Shown: positions 63,201-64,000 of the stretch, one piece after another | Position numbering within the stretch: the first letter of the stretch is position 1 | How the letters are laid out: each line of letters opens with the position of its first letter | From: Atrichornis clamosus | Lineage: Eukaryota; Chordata; Aves; Passeriformes; Menuridae | Reading direction: 5' to 3' | Length of the DNA stretch: 64,000 nt | NCBI GenBank assembly: GCA_013400975.1 | Contig: WBMZ01012706.1 | Location: 41,001 to 105,000, forward strand | Position numbers and translations under genes: made by a program | Notes under the pieces: generated by a model | The model's database searches: none | Told to the model about the DNA's origin: nothing | The model's input: the letters and a program-made list of their open reading frames with translations, nothing else

Positions 63201-64000
63201 AAGTACCCAGGCATTCCACATCCACCTTAATTGACATGCATTTCAAGTCACATTTGACCTTTTTGGTTTCTCACACACTGAAAATGAAGGAAGAATTAGC
63301 CTAATGTTTTAAGACTGTTGATCAAAGTTCTTGGAATATATTTCAGCTTTTGAAGTAGTATATATCTGGCAGTTTTCCCAGAAGGGGGAACCAAGTCTCC
63401 TTTTTTATAACTGCCAGGACTAGCCCTGCCTCCTGGTGCTGCAGTGCACAGGAAATCACAGAAATGGAACAGCAAGTCAAGATATGGCAGAGAAATTTCC
63501 AGTGCATGCATTAGCTCAGCGAAACTAAAATTATTAAAATGCAGAAACTCTAGAAAAGAATCTACAGAATTTTACACATGTTGTTTTGCCTATAAAGCTA
63601 GAAGTACCCTTTCAGAACTGATGGCAGTATTCCTTCTACTATTACACTGAACTTATCTCAAGATCAGAACCGAAATGCCAATTTTAATTTTGATTTCAAA
63701 ACTAAACATGTCATCAGAGAACTTTCAAAGTAAATCCAGTAGGGAATTTTAGAGGGAAACGGTGTTATAACTAACAACCCTGAGCAGCCCCAAACAAAAA
63801 GAGGGAATGGAAATGATACTGGATAGAGGCATAGCTCAAGCTGCCTTTTCCCTGTGTGACAATGGAAACATTTCGGTTTGAAAAGCTGTTTTCATTTAAA
63901 CTGTCACTTTTGATTTAAACACTTTAAAAATTGCTAACTGCTAAGACAAAATAGCTGAACAAATAATCAGTCCATTTCTTATGCTAAAATTTACAAGGGC

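Larger units (their letters stand above)
54897..64000 (-). other. NEK7: NEK7 intron upstream of residue 67, incomplete
   Basis: At least 9.1 kb of the intron preceding the residue 67-87 exon. I searched it by eye for the exon that should end in the Lys-Lys-Val-Gln codons and did not find one, so the 5' exons probably lie beyond 64000. It holds a pyrimidine-rich tract (55.26-55.80 kb), a purine simple repeat (56535-56575) and the 55-base minisatellite at 60 kb. Confidence 0.75.

Noticed and set aside
54897..64000. Search for the NEK7 exons encoding residues 1-66
   Set aside because: No minus-strand segment ending in Lys-Lys-Val-Gln codons before a GT, and no glycine-loop sequence, was found.

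Overview
The window is vertebrate nuclear DNA, most likely from a bird. It is AT-rich, has short exons with GT-AG introns, carries microsatellites but few transposons, and contains remnants of CR1 LINE 3' ends, the typical avian/reptilian retrotransposon. I see no prokaryotic, viral or organellar features, and no tRNA, rRNA or CRISPR array.

The only protein-coding gene I can support is NEK7 (NIMA-related kinase 7), on the minus strand. Its last seven coding exons lie at 54834-54896, 54144-54254, 40013-40121, 37672-37779, 30353-30447, 25961-26074 and 19580-19690. Joined, they give 236 residues plus a stop codon with continuous phase, equal to residues 67-302 of the 302-residue vertebrate protein. 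The exons for residues 1-66 (N-terminal extension, glycine loop, ATP-binding lysine) are not in the window and must lie beyond 64000. A probable 3' UTR runs from 19579 down to about 16.77 kb.

Layout by region: 1-16.7 kb is intergenic sequence downstream of NEK7. It holds an orphan CpG island (about 4.68-5.34 kb), a GA microsatellite, CR1 remnants near 12.1 kb and perhaps 7.6 kb, and a 1.5-kb purine-rich strand-asymmetric tract (13.9-15.5 kb). From 16.7 to 54.9 kb is NEK7, with introns of 0.58 to 14 kb. These hold a CR1 tail at 34.2 kb, a possible MIR/L2-like fossil at 47.9 kb, several purine/pyrimidine-skewed tracts, and blocks that read like conserved noncoding elements (about 24.4, 27.7 and 32.8 kb). 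From 54.9 to 64 kb is the 3' part of the next upstream NEK7 intron, which contains a perfect 4 x 55-bp minisatellite.

I looked for a previously undescribed system and did not find one. The items most worth checking are the orphan CpG island, the 55-bp minisatellite, the CpG-dense last NEK7 exon and the skewed tracts. The longer open frames elsewhere look like chance or composition artefacts.
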